This document shows, piece after piece, positions 1 through 7,755 of a stretch of 64,000 nucleotides of DNA. The position numbers and the translations under genes were made by a program. The DNA is from an uncultured Chloroflexota bacterium (GTDB taxonomy: Bacteria; Chloroflexota; Anaerolineae; Anaerolineales; Anaerolineaceae), in NCBI GenBank assembly GCA_902786265.1, contig CADACE010000013.1, positions 1 to 64,000 on the forward strand, in the 5' to 3' direction. Numbering within the stretch: the stretch's first letter is position 1; each line of letters starts with the position of its first letter. The notes beneath the pieces are model-generated. The model was not told where the DNA came from. It ran no database searches and saw only the letters and a list, made by a program, of their open reading frames with translations.

Positions 1-789
1 GCCGTGTTCCCGGTCCCGGATCACCGACCGGTCATCGATCATTCCGTTCGGGTCCACCCAGCCCTTTTTGATCACCAGCTCGTCCAGCTCCGGATCATAT
101 TCCTTGGCTTCCGCAGGCGCTTCCTTTTCCAGCTGGTAAGCCAGCGGCGGCTGCGGTACCGGTTCTCCCGCAGGGATCGGTATCGGCGGATAGATCCTGC
201 CCGGGATGCTGATGTGATCCTTCGGGAGCAGGGCCAGTTCCTTATGGTATTCGATCGCGTCTTCGGCCTCTTCCTGTAATTGTGCATTGGCGAACTCTTC
301 GCCGTTCACATACGCGTCACGGAATCTGCGCCAGGTGTTGACAGAACGCAGCACGTCCACATGCGCGTGATACTTCAATTGATCCATTTTATCCGCGGTC
401 GTTGTGTCGTTGGGGTCCGCATTGATCTTTTTTTCGCAGTATCTGTTAATGTTGTTCAGGCGGATGTTTGCCGCTTTGGAGGCCTTGTCCATCAGCTCCA
501 AAGCATATTCACGGATCTCACGGTCGGCTTTGTCCATTTTGAACAGGGATTCCGCGTAGCCCATCAGAAGGGCGCCCGCCTTTTCCCATGCCTTCGCCGA
601 CTTTTCCAGTCCCGGATCCTGAAGCGTATAGCTGAAGAATTTTTCCATTTTGTTGTAAAAATCTTCTTCCGCCTGTTTGACGATATTCACCATCGGGAGA
701 TAATCGGTAACAAGCGTATTCTCAGCATCGTCCGCCACAGCGGCAGAAATCTGCCTGCCGAGTATGTTTTTCAAAACCTTTTCGCTCAT
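1..789 (-). CDS. unknown protein, C-terminus cut off by window edge
   Basis: The reading frame is open from an ATG at 789 down to base 1 without a stop, so 263 residues are visible and the C-terminus is missing. It starts MSEKVLKNILGRQ. The first 190 residues read as charged, probably helical sequence rich in Glu, Lys, Ala and Asp with no signal peptide or membrane segment. A proline-rich linker (PPIPIP, PVPQPP) follows around residues 195-215, then an acidic stretch with VKKGW-like residues. I do not recognise the family. A cytoplasmic scaffold or structural role is possible but unsupported. The gene is followed upstream by a 600-base non-coding gap, so it probably has its own promoter. Long plus-strand frames over the same bases look like shadows. 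Confidence 0.7.
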   Translation of the reverse strand, partial: MSEKVLKNILGRQISAAVADDAENTLVTDYLPMVNIVKQAEEDFYNKMEKFFSYTLQDPGLEKSAKAWEKAGALLMGYAESLFKMDKADREIREYALELMDKASKAANIRLNNINRYCEKKINADPNDTTTADKMDQLKYHAHVDVLRSVNTWRRFRDAYVNGEEFANAQLQEEAEDAIEYHKELALLPKDHISIPGRIYPPIPIPAGEPVPQPPLAYQLEKEAPAEAKEYDPELDELVIKKGWVDPNGMIDDRSVIRDREHG

Positions 790-810
790 TGCCGTTCTCC
801 CTTCTTTATA

Positions 811-838
811 GTGTGAAGTGTGAAGAGTGAAGTGTGAA
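811..838. repeat. heptamer tandem repeat (GTGTGAA type)
   Basis: Four consecutive 7-bp units, GTGTGAA, GTGTGAA, GAGTGAA and GTGTGAA, start 22 bases upstream of the unknown gene's ATG. A second array with a different unit but the same 7-bp period lies at 905-932. Short heptamer arrays of this kind are known in some bacteria, for example cyanobacterial STRR repeats; any function here is unknown. Confidence 0.7.
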
Positions 839-904
839 GTTAATTCCTCCGGTCCCAGTTCCCGAACCCTACACCATGTACCGGACCCGGTCATCACTCT
901 CTAA

Positions 905-932
905 TTTCTTATTTCTTATTTCTTACTTCTTA
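905..932. repeat. heptamer tandem repeat (TTTCTTA type)
   Basis: Four 7-bp units (TTTCTTA three times, then CTTCTTA) are followed by TTTAT. The same TTTCTTA heptamer recurs in tandem at 7107-7127, where the array contains the stop codon of tmk. Confidence 0.7.
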
Positions 933-1033
933 TTTATCCAGAGTTTACAGCAAAATTTTGAAAAAGAAAACCGGCAATGTTGTCCCTTGACTTTTTAAAA
1001 ATTTGTGGTAGCGAAATAGAACAAACGATGGTT

Positions 1034-1074
1034 CGGGGACGGTTACCCGACGAAGGAGGGGAACTGTCCTCCCG
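1034..1074. repeat. dispersed hairpin repeat, copy 1
   Basis: A hairpin has arms CGGGGACGGTTACCC and GGGGAACTGTCCTCC with CGACGAAGGA between them. An almost identical element, inverted, follows mutS2 at 20144-20180 and shares the loop CGACGAAGGAGG read on the other strand. It is therefore a dispersed intergenic hairpin repeat rather than a gene-specific terminator. No T-run follows. Confidence 0.6.
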
Positions 1075-1119
1075 CGCCGCAGGAAGAGCGCCACATTGAA
1101 GTACACGAAACACACGGAT

Positions 1120-1362
1120 CACAATATGGTCGGCTCTAAAACCTGCTCCGCATGGTACAGACTGCGTCTGGATTTGTATTCGGAGCAGGAGCTTCGCTGC
1201 CGCTTAGCCGGCTCAAGAGAACCGCACTTATGTGCGTCTCAGCCCCGGGAACAAGCAACCTACCCGACTGACACGGCGACGAGCAAGGGAAAACAAACAG
1301 CGCACAACAGTGCAGTTCTGCTGTGCCGGCTAAGCGGCATCAGCAGAGCTGACCAGGTTGTG
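1120..1362. ncRNA. candidate structured non-coding RNA (strand unresolved)
   Basis: No convincing gene lies here, but the segment folds into nested long helices. A closing helix pairs 1120-1137 with 1345-1362 (core GGTCGGCTCT with AGAGCTGACC, with one G-U pair and one A-G mismatch farther out). Inside it a hairpin pairs CCTGCTCCG (1142-1150) with CGGAGCAGG (1181-1189) and has its own inner CAGAC/GTCTG stem. A perfect 14-bp helix pairs GCCGCTTAGCCGGC (1199-1212) with GCCGGCTAAGCGGC (1325-1338). Within that lie further small stems, GCAC-TTAT-GTGC near 1229-1240 and GCACA/TGTGC near 1303-1325. This is a multi-branched architecture of about 240 nt. I could not assign it to a known RNA class by eye. 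A MITE-like element is the alternative. Confidence 0.5.
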
Positions 1363-1390
1363 CTTCATCCCAAAACAAAACTCGGCGGCT

Positions 1391-2398
1391 TCAGCTTTTG
1401 ATTTCCTGCACGATGCGGGCGACGGCCTCTTTGGATTCGGGCAGGCCGTACAGCGGGTAGACGTGGTTCATGCCTTCCCCGATGACCAGTTCCGCCTCAC
1501 AGCCATCCCGCTTCATTTTTTCATAAAATTTACAGATATCCGGATAAAGAATTTCCCGTGTGCCGGTGAAAAGCAGCGTCTTCGGCAGGCCGCGGTTATC
1601 CCCGAAAGCCGGACTGATCTTCGGATCCCGGACGTCCAGATCACCGGCCCAGGCCTTGCCGTAGGTCTGCAGTCCGGAGACATCCAGCATCGGGTCCAGC
1701 GGACGGTAGGGCTCATAATCGGTATCTTCCATACAGACATCCACCCAGGGAGAAAGGCCGATCAGATGATCCGGCTGGGCAAGATAAATCGTTTTCAAAT
1801 ACTGACAGAAAGCGATCGCCAGGCCTCCGCCGGCAGAATCACCCATGATCGTAAGGCTGCCCTGCTTTTCTTTCAATATTTCCCAGTAAAGCTCCGTCAG
1901 GATTTCATAGGTTTCCTTCCAGGTGTGGTTTGGTGCCAGCGGATAAATGGGTACCAGTACCAACCCTTCGATCCGTTCCGCGAGATTCGCGCAAAAATCC
2001 AAATGGAAGGGATTGATCTCTTCGACATACCCTCCGCCGTGGAGATATAACACGCAGCAGGAAGCTGTCCTGTAGTCGCCAAAGCATACCATCTGGATAT
2101 TGCAATAATCGATCAGCACACCGTTTTCCCGGCTGAGCCTGGCTTTACTAATGATCCTGAGCGGTTCATCCTCAACAGCCGCGCGTTTCTGCAGGAATTT
2201 TTCAGTTTCTTCGACCGATGAAAGATGACCGTCATTGACAGTACGCAAAATACGCTCCGCGATGACCGCTCCTGTGGAACGTTTTTCCTCACGCCCGTCT
2301 TCCGCACCGGAAGCCTGATGCTTTTCTTTGATCTTCTGAAAAATACTTTCCGAAATATTTGACAGGATCGTACCCTTCTCTGACAATTTATCCATCAT
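1391..2398 (-). CDS. alpha/beta hydrolase, HSL-type esterase
   Basis: This is a 335-residue cytoplasmic hydrolase. The oxyanion-hole motif HGGG (YLHGGGYVEE, about residue 120) and the nucleophile motif GDSAGGG (about residue 190) are the hallmarks of the hormone-sensitive-lipase branch of carboxylesterases. GTREILYPD near residue 285 supplies the acid, apparently Glu or the later Asp, and EGMNHVYPL near the C-terminus gives the catalytic His. It likely hydrolyses short acyl esters; the substrate cannot be told. Two ATGs stand in tandem at the start behind a weak GGGAAG. It lies 15 bases after the DHODH-like gene on the same strand and is probably co-transcribed with it. The first 70 residues are charged and specific to this protein. 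Confidence 0.85.
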   Translation of the reverse strand: MMDKLSEKGTILSNISESIFQKIKEKHQASGAEDGREEKRSTGAVIAERILRTVNDGHLSSVEETEKFLQKRAAVEDEPLRIISKARLSRENGVLIDYCNIQMVCFGDYRTASCCVLYLHGGGYVEEINPFHLDFCANLAERIEGLVLVPIYPLAPNHTWKETYEILTELYWEILKEKQGSLTIMGDSAGGGLAIAFCQYLKTIYLAQPDHLIGLSPWVDVCMEDTDYEPYRPLDPMLDVSGLQTYGKAWAGDLDVRDPKISPAFGDNRGLPKTLLFTGTREILYPDICKFYEKMKRDGCEAELVIGEGMNHVYPLYGLPESKEAVARIVQEIKS

Positions 2399-2413
2399 GA
2401 AAGAATCTTCCCT

Positions 2414-3922
2414 TTATGCTCTGCTGATCCGTTTGCTGCCGGAAGAGATCGCATCCATCGGACAGACAAGCAAACACAAATGGCAGCCGACACAGGCAGC
2501 CCCGTTCAGCTTCGGTTTGCGGTCCTCCGTCATGCTGATCGCCTGATGGCCGCCGTCACGGCAGGAGATCATGCAGCGCCCGCAGCCGATACATTTGTCC
2601 CGGTCAAATTTCGGGAAAAGCACCGTATCCCGTTCCAGAACATCCGTAGACGCGTGAATATTTTCAACGGCAAGGCCGACCGCATCCTTCACGGAAGCGA
2701 AATCTTTTTCTGCCAGGTAACGGTTCAGCCCGTCTTTGAGATCATCGATGATCCGGTATCCGTACTGCATCACCGCCGTTGTCACCTGTACGGAAGAACA
2801 GCCGAGCAGGATAAATTCCAGCGCATCCCGCCAGGTCTCGATTCCGCCCATACCGCTCAGGTACAGGCCCTGCAGAGCCGGATCAGACGCCATTTCCTCA
2901 ATAAACCGCAGCGCGATCGGCTTTACCGCGTTTCCGCTGTAACCGCCCACAGCACTCATGCCGTGAACCGCCGGAGAGGAAATATACGTATGAGGATTCA
3001 CCCCGATCACACTCTTGATGGTGTTGATGGCGGCGATCCCATCCGCTCCGCCGCGTTTCGCGGCAAGCGCGGCAGGGACCATCGAACCTACATTCGGCGT
3101 CAGCTTTGCGAGCACCGGAATGCTGCAGGCCTTTTTCGCGATCGCAGTCAGTTTTTCAACCAGTTCCGGGATCTGTCCGATATCCGAGCCCAGTCCGCCT
3201 TCCGCCATATTGGGGCAGGAGAAGTTCAATTCAACGGCGTCCGCCCCGCTGTCCTCGCACATGCGGGCAAGTTCTCCCCATTCCGCATCATTTTGACCCA
3301 TCATTGAAGCCAGAATAAATTTGGAAGGGTAATTTTTCTTGAGCTGTTTAAATATTTCCATGTTCTCCGCCACACTGTGGTCAGAGAGCTGCTCGATATT
3401 TTTGAACCCGACGATCGTCCCGTCGGAACCTTTGATGGCAGAAAAACGCGGAGACGCTTCATGGATCGGGAAATTGCAGATCGTTTTAAAGGCTGCGCCG
3501 GCCCAGCCTGCGTCAAAAGCCCGGGCGCACATATCATAGGTGCTCGCAACCACCGAAGACGACAACAGGAAAGGATTTTCAAGAGAGATCCCGCAAAGGT
3601 CCGTCTTCAGGCGGTCTTCATCTTTTACTTCCACCTGTTCCGTGCCGTAAAGGACCTCATCATGGAGCCGCGACATCAGCTTCCTGACCGGTACCTCACC
3701 GGAACGGATGCATGCGTGTTCACAGGGAGCATAACAATCAGCGCAGGGAAACAGAACCGAAAAAGCATTTGCCGCGCCTTTTTCATTCTCAAACCAGATT
3801 CTGCGAAGTTTTCCCGCCGGATCCACTGCCTTCGGACATGCGGCTGAACACGGCGCGTCATGGCACAGGACACAATTGATCATATCCTTCCGGGAAATAT
3901 ATGTTTTGAACTCATTAAGCAT
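2414..3922 (-). CDS. PreA-like dihydropyrimidine dehydrogenase/DHODH-family Fe-S oxidoreductase
   Basis: A 502-residue FMN and iron-sulfur protein. Residues 1-75 hold a cysteine-rich segment (CVLCHDAPCSAACP, later CADCYAPCEHAC) like the N-terminal Fe-S domain of dihydropyrimidine dehydrogenase. The middle is a DHODH-type barrel with the active-site segment NFSCPNMAEGG and SGMGGIETW for FMN. The C-terminus carries two 4Fe-4S motifs, CIGCGRCMISC and CVGCHLCLLVC. E. coli PreA (about 411 residues) lacks the N-terminal Cys-rich part, and the FAD/NADPH domains that normally follow it are absent here. I chose the ATG at 3922 because GAAGGAG stands 6 bases upstream; an in-frame extension to 3964 lacks support. 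Its redox partner is not encoded nearby. The substrate could be a pyrimidine or another unsaturated compound. Confidence 0.85.
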   Translation of the reverse strand: MLNEFKTYISRKDMINCVLCHDAPCSAACPKAVDPAGKLRRIWFENEKGAANAFSVLFPCADCYAPCEHACIRSGEVPVRKLMSRLHDEVLYGTEQVEVKDEDRLKTDLCGISLENPFLLSSSVVASTYDMCARAFDAGWAGAAFKTICNFPIHEASPRFSAIKGSDGTIVGFKNIEQLSDHSVAENMEIFKQLKKNYPSKFILASMMGQNDAEWGELARMCEDSGADAVELNFSCPNMAEGGLGSDIGQIPELVEKLTAIAKKACSIPVLAKLTPNVGSMVPAALAAKRGGADGIAAINTIKSVIGVNPHTYISSPAVHGMSAVGGYSGNAVKPIALRFIEEMASDPALQGLYLSGMGGIETWRDALEFILLGCSSVQVTTAVMQYGYRIIDDLKDGLNRYLAEKDFASVKDAVGLAVENIHASTDVLERDTVLFPKFDRDKCIGCGRCMISCRDGGHQAISMTEDRKPKLNGAACVGCHLCLLVCPMDAISSGSKRISRA

Positions 3923-3987
3923 AACAACTCCTTCTGGGGATCCACCCGGTGGACAATACCCCATTGCTGCACGGATCTTTCCGTTTT

Positions 3988-5109
3988 TTATTCAAAGGTT
4001 TCCGCCGCCTGTGTCAGCAGCTTCCGGATCTCCAGATGCTGGGGGCAGACTTTTTCGCATTTTCCGCATTTAAGGCACTCACTTGCCTTCCCATGGCCCT
4101 GAGTCAGCACGTTGCGGTAATAGACCCGCTGGTTCCAGTCGTTGAACATTTTCTTCGCGTTCAGGCAGGCGAAAATATCCGGGATCAGGATCCCTTTCGG
4201 GCAGTGATTTTCCTCAATGCAGTAATGGCAGGAGGTACAGGGGACAAGGTTCAGCCCGCTGAAAATGGTCTTCACCTTCTCCACCGCCTGATGCTCCGCT
4301 TCGGAAAGCGGCTGAAAATCCTTCATATACGAAATATTATCCCGCATCTGCTCAAGGCTGCTCATGCCCGAAAGGACCATGGCGACCCGGTCAAAGCCCG
4401 CGGCATAGCGGATCGCGTACGAAGCATAGCTCATCGGACCCAGCTCATCATAAACCTTCTTCGCTTCATCCGGCAGCCTGACCAGGCTCCCGCCTTTGAC
4501 CGGTTCCATCACCAGGACCGGTTTGCCGTATTTTTCACAGACTTCCAGCAATCTGCCGCTCTGGATCGCATGGTCATCATAATCCAGATAATTGAACTGG
4601 ATCTGGACGATCTCAACTTCCGGATGATCGGTCAGGATCTGTTCCAGGATCTCCGCTGTATCATGAAAGGATATCCCCAGATGACGGATTTTTCCTTCTT
4701 TTTTCAGCTCCAGCGCGGTCTCATAAGCACGGCAGCGCTGATATTGGCCATAATTGTTCCTGCTTTGCGCGTGCATCAGATAAAAATCAAAATAGTCCAC
4801 ACCGCAGGCCTTGAGCTGCTGCTCAAAGAACGGACGGATATCGGATTCCTTTTTGAAGTATTCTTCAGACAATTTATCCGTCAGAAGATATTCCTCACGG
4901 GAATGCCGGGAGGTCAGGCACTGCTTCAGCGTCAGCTCCGATAACCCGTCATGATATCCATGGGCTGTATCAAAATAATTAAACCCGCTTTCAATAAACA
5001 GATCGGCCATTTGGCTAACCTGATCGGTATCGATCTTTCCATCCTTCATCGGGAGCCGCATTGCGCCAAAGCCAAGCTTTTTCTTCATTTCCGGAAATGC
5101 CTGCGTCAT
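3988..5109 (-). CDS. aldo/keto reductase with C-terminal 4Fe-4S domain
   Basis: A 373-residue aldo/keto reductase. The catalytic tetrad is intact: Asp and Tyr in YFDTAHGYHDG (about residue 45), Lys in LLTDKLS (about 76) and His in YLMHAQS (about 112). The NADPH barrel continues to about residue 290. A ferredoxin-like tail follows, with CTSCHYCIEENHCP and CLKCGKCEKVCP, typical of the Fe-S subfamily found in anaerobes. A strong GGAGAGG precedes the start. It is 65 bases upstream of the PreA-like gene on the same strand; both are Fe-S redox enzymes, so a shared electron-transfer role is plausible but inferred. Confidence 0.9.
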   Translation of the reverse strand: MTQAFPEMKKKLGFGAMRLPMKDGKIDTDQVSQMADLFIESGFNYFDTAHGYHDGLSELTLKQCLTSRHSREEYLLTDKLSEEYFKKESDIRPFFEQQLKACGVDYFDFYLMHAQSRNNYGQYQRCRAYETALELKKEGKIRHLGISFHDTAEILEQILTDHPEVEIVQIQFNYLDYDDHAIQSGRLLEVCEKYGKPVLVMEPVKGGSLVRLPDEAKKVYDELGPMSYASYAIRYAAGFDRVAMVLSGMSSLEQMRDNISYMKDFQPLSEAEHQAVEKVKTIFSGLNLVPCTSCHYCIEENHCPKGILIPDIFACLNAKKMFNDWNQRVYYRNVLTQGHGKASECLKCGKCEKVCPQHLEIRKLLTQAAETFE

Positions 5110-5187
5110 AAAACACCTCTCCTTTTCAATGACAAAAGTACGTTTATAAATTGATAATAAATGAAATAATTCCGCAAAAAAATTATC

Positions 5188-5224
5188 AAAAGGGACTCTC
5201 TGTGTACAATAAGGGTCCCTTTTT
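5188..5224. terminator. bidirectional terminator-like hairpin
   Basis: AAAAGGGAC (5188-5196) pairs with GTCCCTTTT (5215-5224, plus one base) around an 18-base loop. On the minus strand it follows the foldase gene and is trailed by a T-rich run; on the plus strand it ends in TTTTT. It separates the foldase gene from the aldo/keto reductase gene. Confidence 0.6.
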
Positions 5225-5260
5225 AAAATTATATTCGATTTTTTACCGGCAAACAGGTTT

Positions 5261-6532
5261 TCAGCCGCGGACTTCGATATCCACGCTTTCGATCATATCG
5301 CTGGTGGTGATGAGCGGCAGAACCTCAAGAGACTCTTCCGCGACACGGCCGAAAACGGAGTATTTCGCGTTCATGGCTTCCAGACGGCCGTTCACCTTTT
5401 TGTTCAGTTCTTCTTCCGTGAGCTCACCCTGGGCTGCATAACCGGAGCGGAAGTATTCCGCGACGTCCTGAGCAATAAAGAACTGGGTACCGTTTTTGTC
5501 CGCGCCGGTATTTGCCATGGCAACGGCACCGGCTTCATTGAAACCGTTGTTGTTCAGATTCTCATCATTCAGGTAGTACCCCGCAAGGCCGACACCGGTA
5601 GCGCTCGGGTCACCGGTCTGGGCAATGAAACCATCCACAACATTGTGGAACAGGTTGCCGTTGTAAAAGCCATCCGCTGCCAGCGCCATGAAGTTGGAGA
5701 CCAGGTTCGGAGCGTCTTCCGCAAACAGGTTGACCACGACATCCCCGGCAGTGGTATGCAGGACCGCGCGGTATTCCTTGCCTTCTTCCACAGCATTGAC
5801 CGGGCAGGAGGTCCGGTAATTCTTCTGCAGTTTGAACAAATTGATATACTGTTCAAGAACCGCGGGTTCATAGGAAGTCTGATAGAAATTGGCAAAGAAA
5901 GTCGGTGTCCCGCTGATCAGTCCGGTCGCGGCGACTTTTTGAAAGGAGCTGTCAACCGCTGCGTGGGTCTCTTCGGATTCAAAGTCAGCAGTCCACTGTT
6001 CATAATCCAGTTCCGGGAGAGCTGTCTGAATGTTTTCCCGCAGCCAGGCTTCGAATTCTTCCATATCCTGGATGTTAGACCAGTCGCTCTGTGTTTCATA
6101 CAGGAAACGTTCGGTTTCAAAGAATAAACCCTGCTTACCGGCAGCATCCGCGGCATAAGCGGTCATCGGAGCTTTTTCATGGAAGGAAAGCGGGAAGTGG
6201 CGGTACACATAGCGCACTTCATCCGGATGAGCGGCCTGGAAGTCAAGCGCTGTCAAACCGGCACGGGAGCAATATGGGCACTGGAAATCCGCGTATTCCA
6301 CCAGGGTAACGATCGCGTCTTCAGGACCGATGGCCCAGTCATTTTCCGTAACTTCACCGAGAGCAGCCTTTACATCTTCGTCTTCGAGGAGAGGTTCGGC
6401 AATAGTGCATTGAATTTCAGCAGCATTGGAAAGGTCAGCTTCCCAGGCAGCCCATTCTCCATCCGCGGCAAAAGCGCTGCAGCTGAGAAGCAGGGCAAAC
6501 AACATAACAAATAAAAATGAGTATTTTTTCAT
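5261..6532 (-). CDS. exported DsbA-cyclophilin fusion foldase
   Basis: A 423-residue exported protein that joins a thioredoxin-fold DsbA-like domain (about residues 45-235) to a cyclophilin-type peptidyl-prolyl isomerase domain (about 255-423). The start at 6532 gives MKKYSFLFVMLFALLLSCSAFA, a signal peptide; Cys18 could also serve as a lipobox. GAAAGG precedes this ATG, and the longer frame from 6559 is less likely. The DsbA active site is intact, Cys85-Pro-Tyr-Cys88 in YADFQCPYCSRAG. In the cyclophilin half, the catalytic Arg expected in FHR is Asn (FHNVVDGF), while the Gln (GFIAQTGD) and Phe (QFFI) are kept. It probably assists disulfide formation and folding outside the membrane. A paralogue lies at 24724-25989. 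Confidence 0.88.
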   Translation of the reverse strand: MKKYSFLFVMLFALLLSCSAFAADGEWAAWEADLSNAAEIQCTIAEPLLEDEDVKAALGEVTENDWAIGPEDAIVTLVEYADFQCPYCSRAGLTALDFQAAHPDEVRYVYRHFPLSFHEKAPMTAYAADAAGKQGLFFETERFLYETQSDWSNIQDMEEFEAWLRENIQTALPELDYEQWTADFESEETHAAVDSSFQKVAATGLISGTPTFFANFYQTSYEPAVLEQYINLFKLQKNYRTSCPVNAVEEGKEYRAVLHTTAGDVVVNLFAEDAPNLVSNFMALAADGFYNGNLFHNVVDGFIAQTGDPSATGVGLAGYYLNDENLNNNGFNEAGAVAMANTGADKNGTQFFIAQDVAEYFRSGYAAQGELTEEELNKKVNGRLEAMNAKYSVFGRVAEESLEVLPLITTSDMIESVDIEVRG

Positions 6533-6559
6533 AAGTAATACCTTTCTTTGTTCAGACAT

Positions 6560-7124
6560 TATTTTTCAAGTGAAAGATATCAGCAACCCGCTGCCAAACA
6601 TCGGATTTCCGATCCTGATCACCGATTCTCTGTTAAAACAATAATCTTATTTTTTATTTCTTACTTAAACTTGACAATTGATATTACGACTTGTTCGTCG
6701 AAAGAAAAAGAAATTTTGACAAAATCAATAAATGCCCTCCGGCGTTTATGCTGCTGCGCAGCAGGCGCGGAGCGAGCGTCTGGAGCCTGCCGAAGAATCT
6801 TTCCGCGCCTTTCGTTTTTAGTCGGGGGCGCGGGCTGACCTTCGGTCACCCGCTGCCCCCGACACCCTTGTTTTATAGTTGTTCATCCGCGTGATGTTTC
6901 TATGTGCTTTACAAGCAACTCATCACCGTACTCACATTTGTGAGAATACCGGCTGATAAAATTGGACAAGGGCAGCCCTCCGGCACGCAAGATATCGCTG
7001 ATTCCGCGTCCTTGCGAAGCACTCTATCCGGCCGGCCTTTTTCTGAATTGTCAAGGTTCGTTATTTCCCCGACATATTTGTCGTGGTTTTAACTGTCAAG
7101 TTCAAGTTTCTTATTTCTTATTTC
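6560..7124. other. non-coding gap between foldase gene and tmk
   Basis: No credible gene is present. The gap holds a segment bounded by 10-bp inverted repeats (6670-7055), a cluster of GC-rich hairpins at 6751-6863, and the TTTCTTA heptamer array that runs into the tmk stop codon. Small frames over it have no start signals and lack any protein character. Confidence 0.6.
6670..7055. repeat. inverted-repeat-bounded, hairpin-rich segment (MITE-like candidate)
   Basis: CTTGACAATT at 6670-6679 is matched by its exact reverse complement AATTGTCAAG at 7046-7055. Between them lie a 14-bp palindrome CTGCTGCGCAGCAG (6751-6764), a stem AGGCGCGGA (6763-6771) with TCCGCGCCT (6802-6810), and a very strong hairpin at 6821-6863 (GTCGGGGGC pairs with GCCCCCGAC, TTC loop). 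CGCAAG/CTTGCG forms another stem near 6990-7017. No target duplication is obvious. It could be a non-autonomous element or a structured RNA. Confidence 0.4.
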
Positions 7125-7127
7125 TTA
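7107..7127. repeat. heptamer tandem repeat at the tmk stop
   Basis: Three TTTCTTA units abut and contain the tmk stop codon (TAA on the minus strand at 7125-7127). The same heptamer is repeated at 905-932. Confidence 0.65.
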
Positions 7128-7742
7128 TTTTTTTATTTTATCCTTCAGGATCGCAACGACTTCCTCATGGATGACATCTTTTGGCCGGTTCGCGTCGATG
7201 ATGACCCAGCGTTCCGGTTCCTTTGCCGCAAGCTCCAGATATCCGCTGCGGACACGTTCATGGAACTGGAGCGCATAATCATCCATACGGTTCCATTCCT
7301 CGTGGTTGCTCAGCCGCCTGCGCAGCCCGGCTTCCGAGGGGATGTCAAACAACAGTGTCAGGTCCGGTTTCAGTCCTCCGGTGGCAAAATCCAGCAGATC
7401 TCCCAACACTTTCCGGTCCAAACCATGTCCGTACCCCTGATATGCCATTGTGGAATCGGCATAGCGGTCGCACAGGATGATCTTTCCCGCGGCAAGTGAA
7501 GGACGGATCAGTTCTTCCACCAGCTGTGCCCTTGACGCACAAAACAGCAGGATCTCCGCGCGCGGGTGCATGGATTTATTTTTCATATCCATAATGACGG
7601 AACGGATCTGATCCCCGATCTCCGTCCCGCCCGGTTCCCTGGTCCGGATAACATCCAGCCCCTGCTGTTCCAAAACCGGAACGAGGCTGTTCAGCTGGGT
7701 CGTTTTCCCGCTTCCGTCGGGTCCTTCAAAAGTGATAAACAT
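7125..7742 (-). CDS. tmk: thymidylate kinase
   Basis: A 205-residue dTMP kinase that phosphorylates dTMP to dTDP with ATP in the cytoplasm. The P-loop is at the N-terminus (FEGPDGSGKTTQ), TREPGG binds the substrate phosphate, and DRYADSTMAYQGYG is the family DRY signature near residue 92. Length is normal. A strong GGGGGAAA precedes the ATG. It lies 13 bases after the R3H ATPase gene and is probably the last gene of the nadK-recN run. The C-terminal KDKIKK ends inside a heptamer repeat, so repeat expansion may have shaped the very end. Confidence 0.97.
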   Translation of the reverse strand: MFITFEGPDGSGKTTQLNSLVPVLEQQGLDVIRTREPGGTEIGDQIRSVIMDMKNKSMHPRAEILLFCASRAQLVEELIRPSLAAGKIILCDRYADSTMAYQGYGHGLDRKVLGDLLDFATGGLKPDLTLLFDIPSEAGLRRRLSNHEEWNRMDDYALQFHERVRSGYLELAAKEPERWVIIDANRPKDVIHEEVVAILKDKIKK

Positions 7743-7755
7743 ACTATTTCCCCCT

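Noticed and set aside
280..816. A 178-codon plus-strand frame opposite the first gene
   Set aside because: The minus-strand frame is open over the whole interval from a good ATG to the window edge and has normal codon use, so this is a shadow.
1096..1401. A 101-codon frame over the candidate RNA
   Set aside because: No ribosome site, implausible composition, and it crosses the paired helices and runs into the esterase 3' end.
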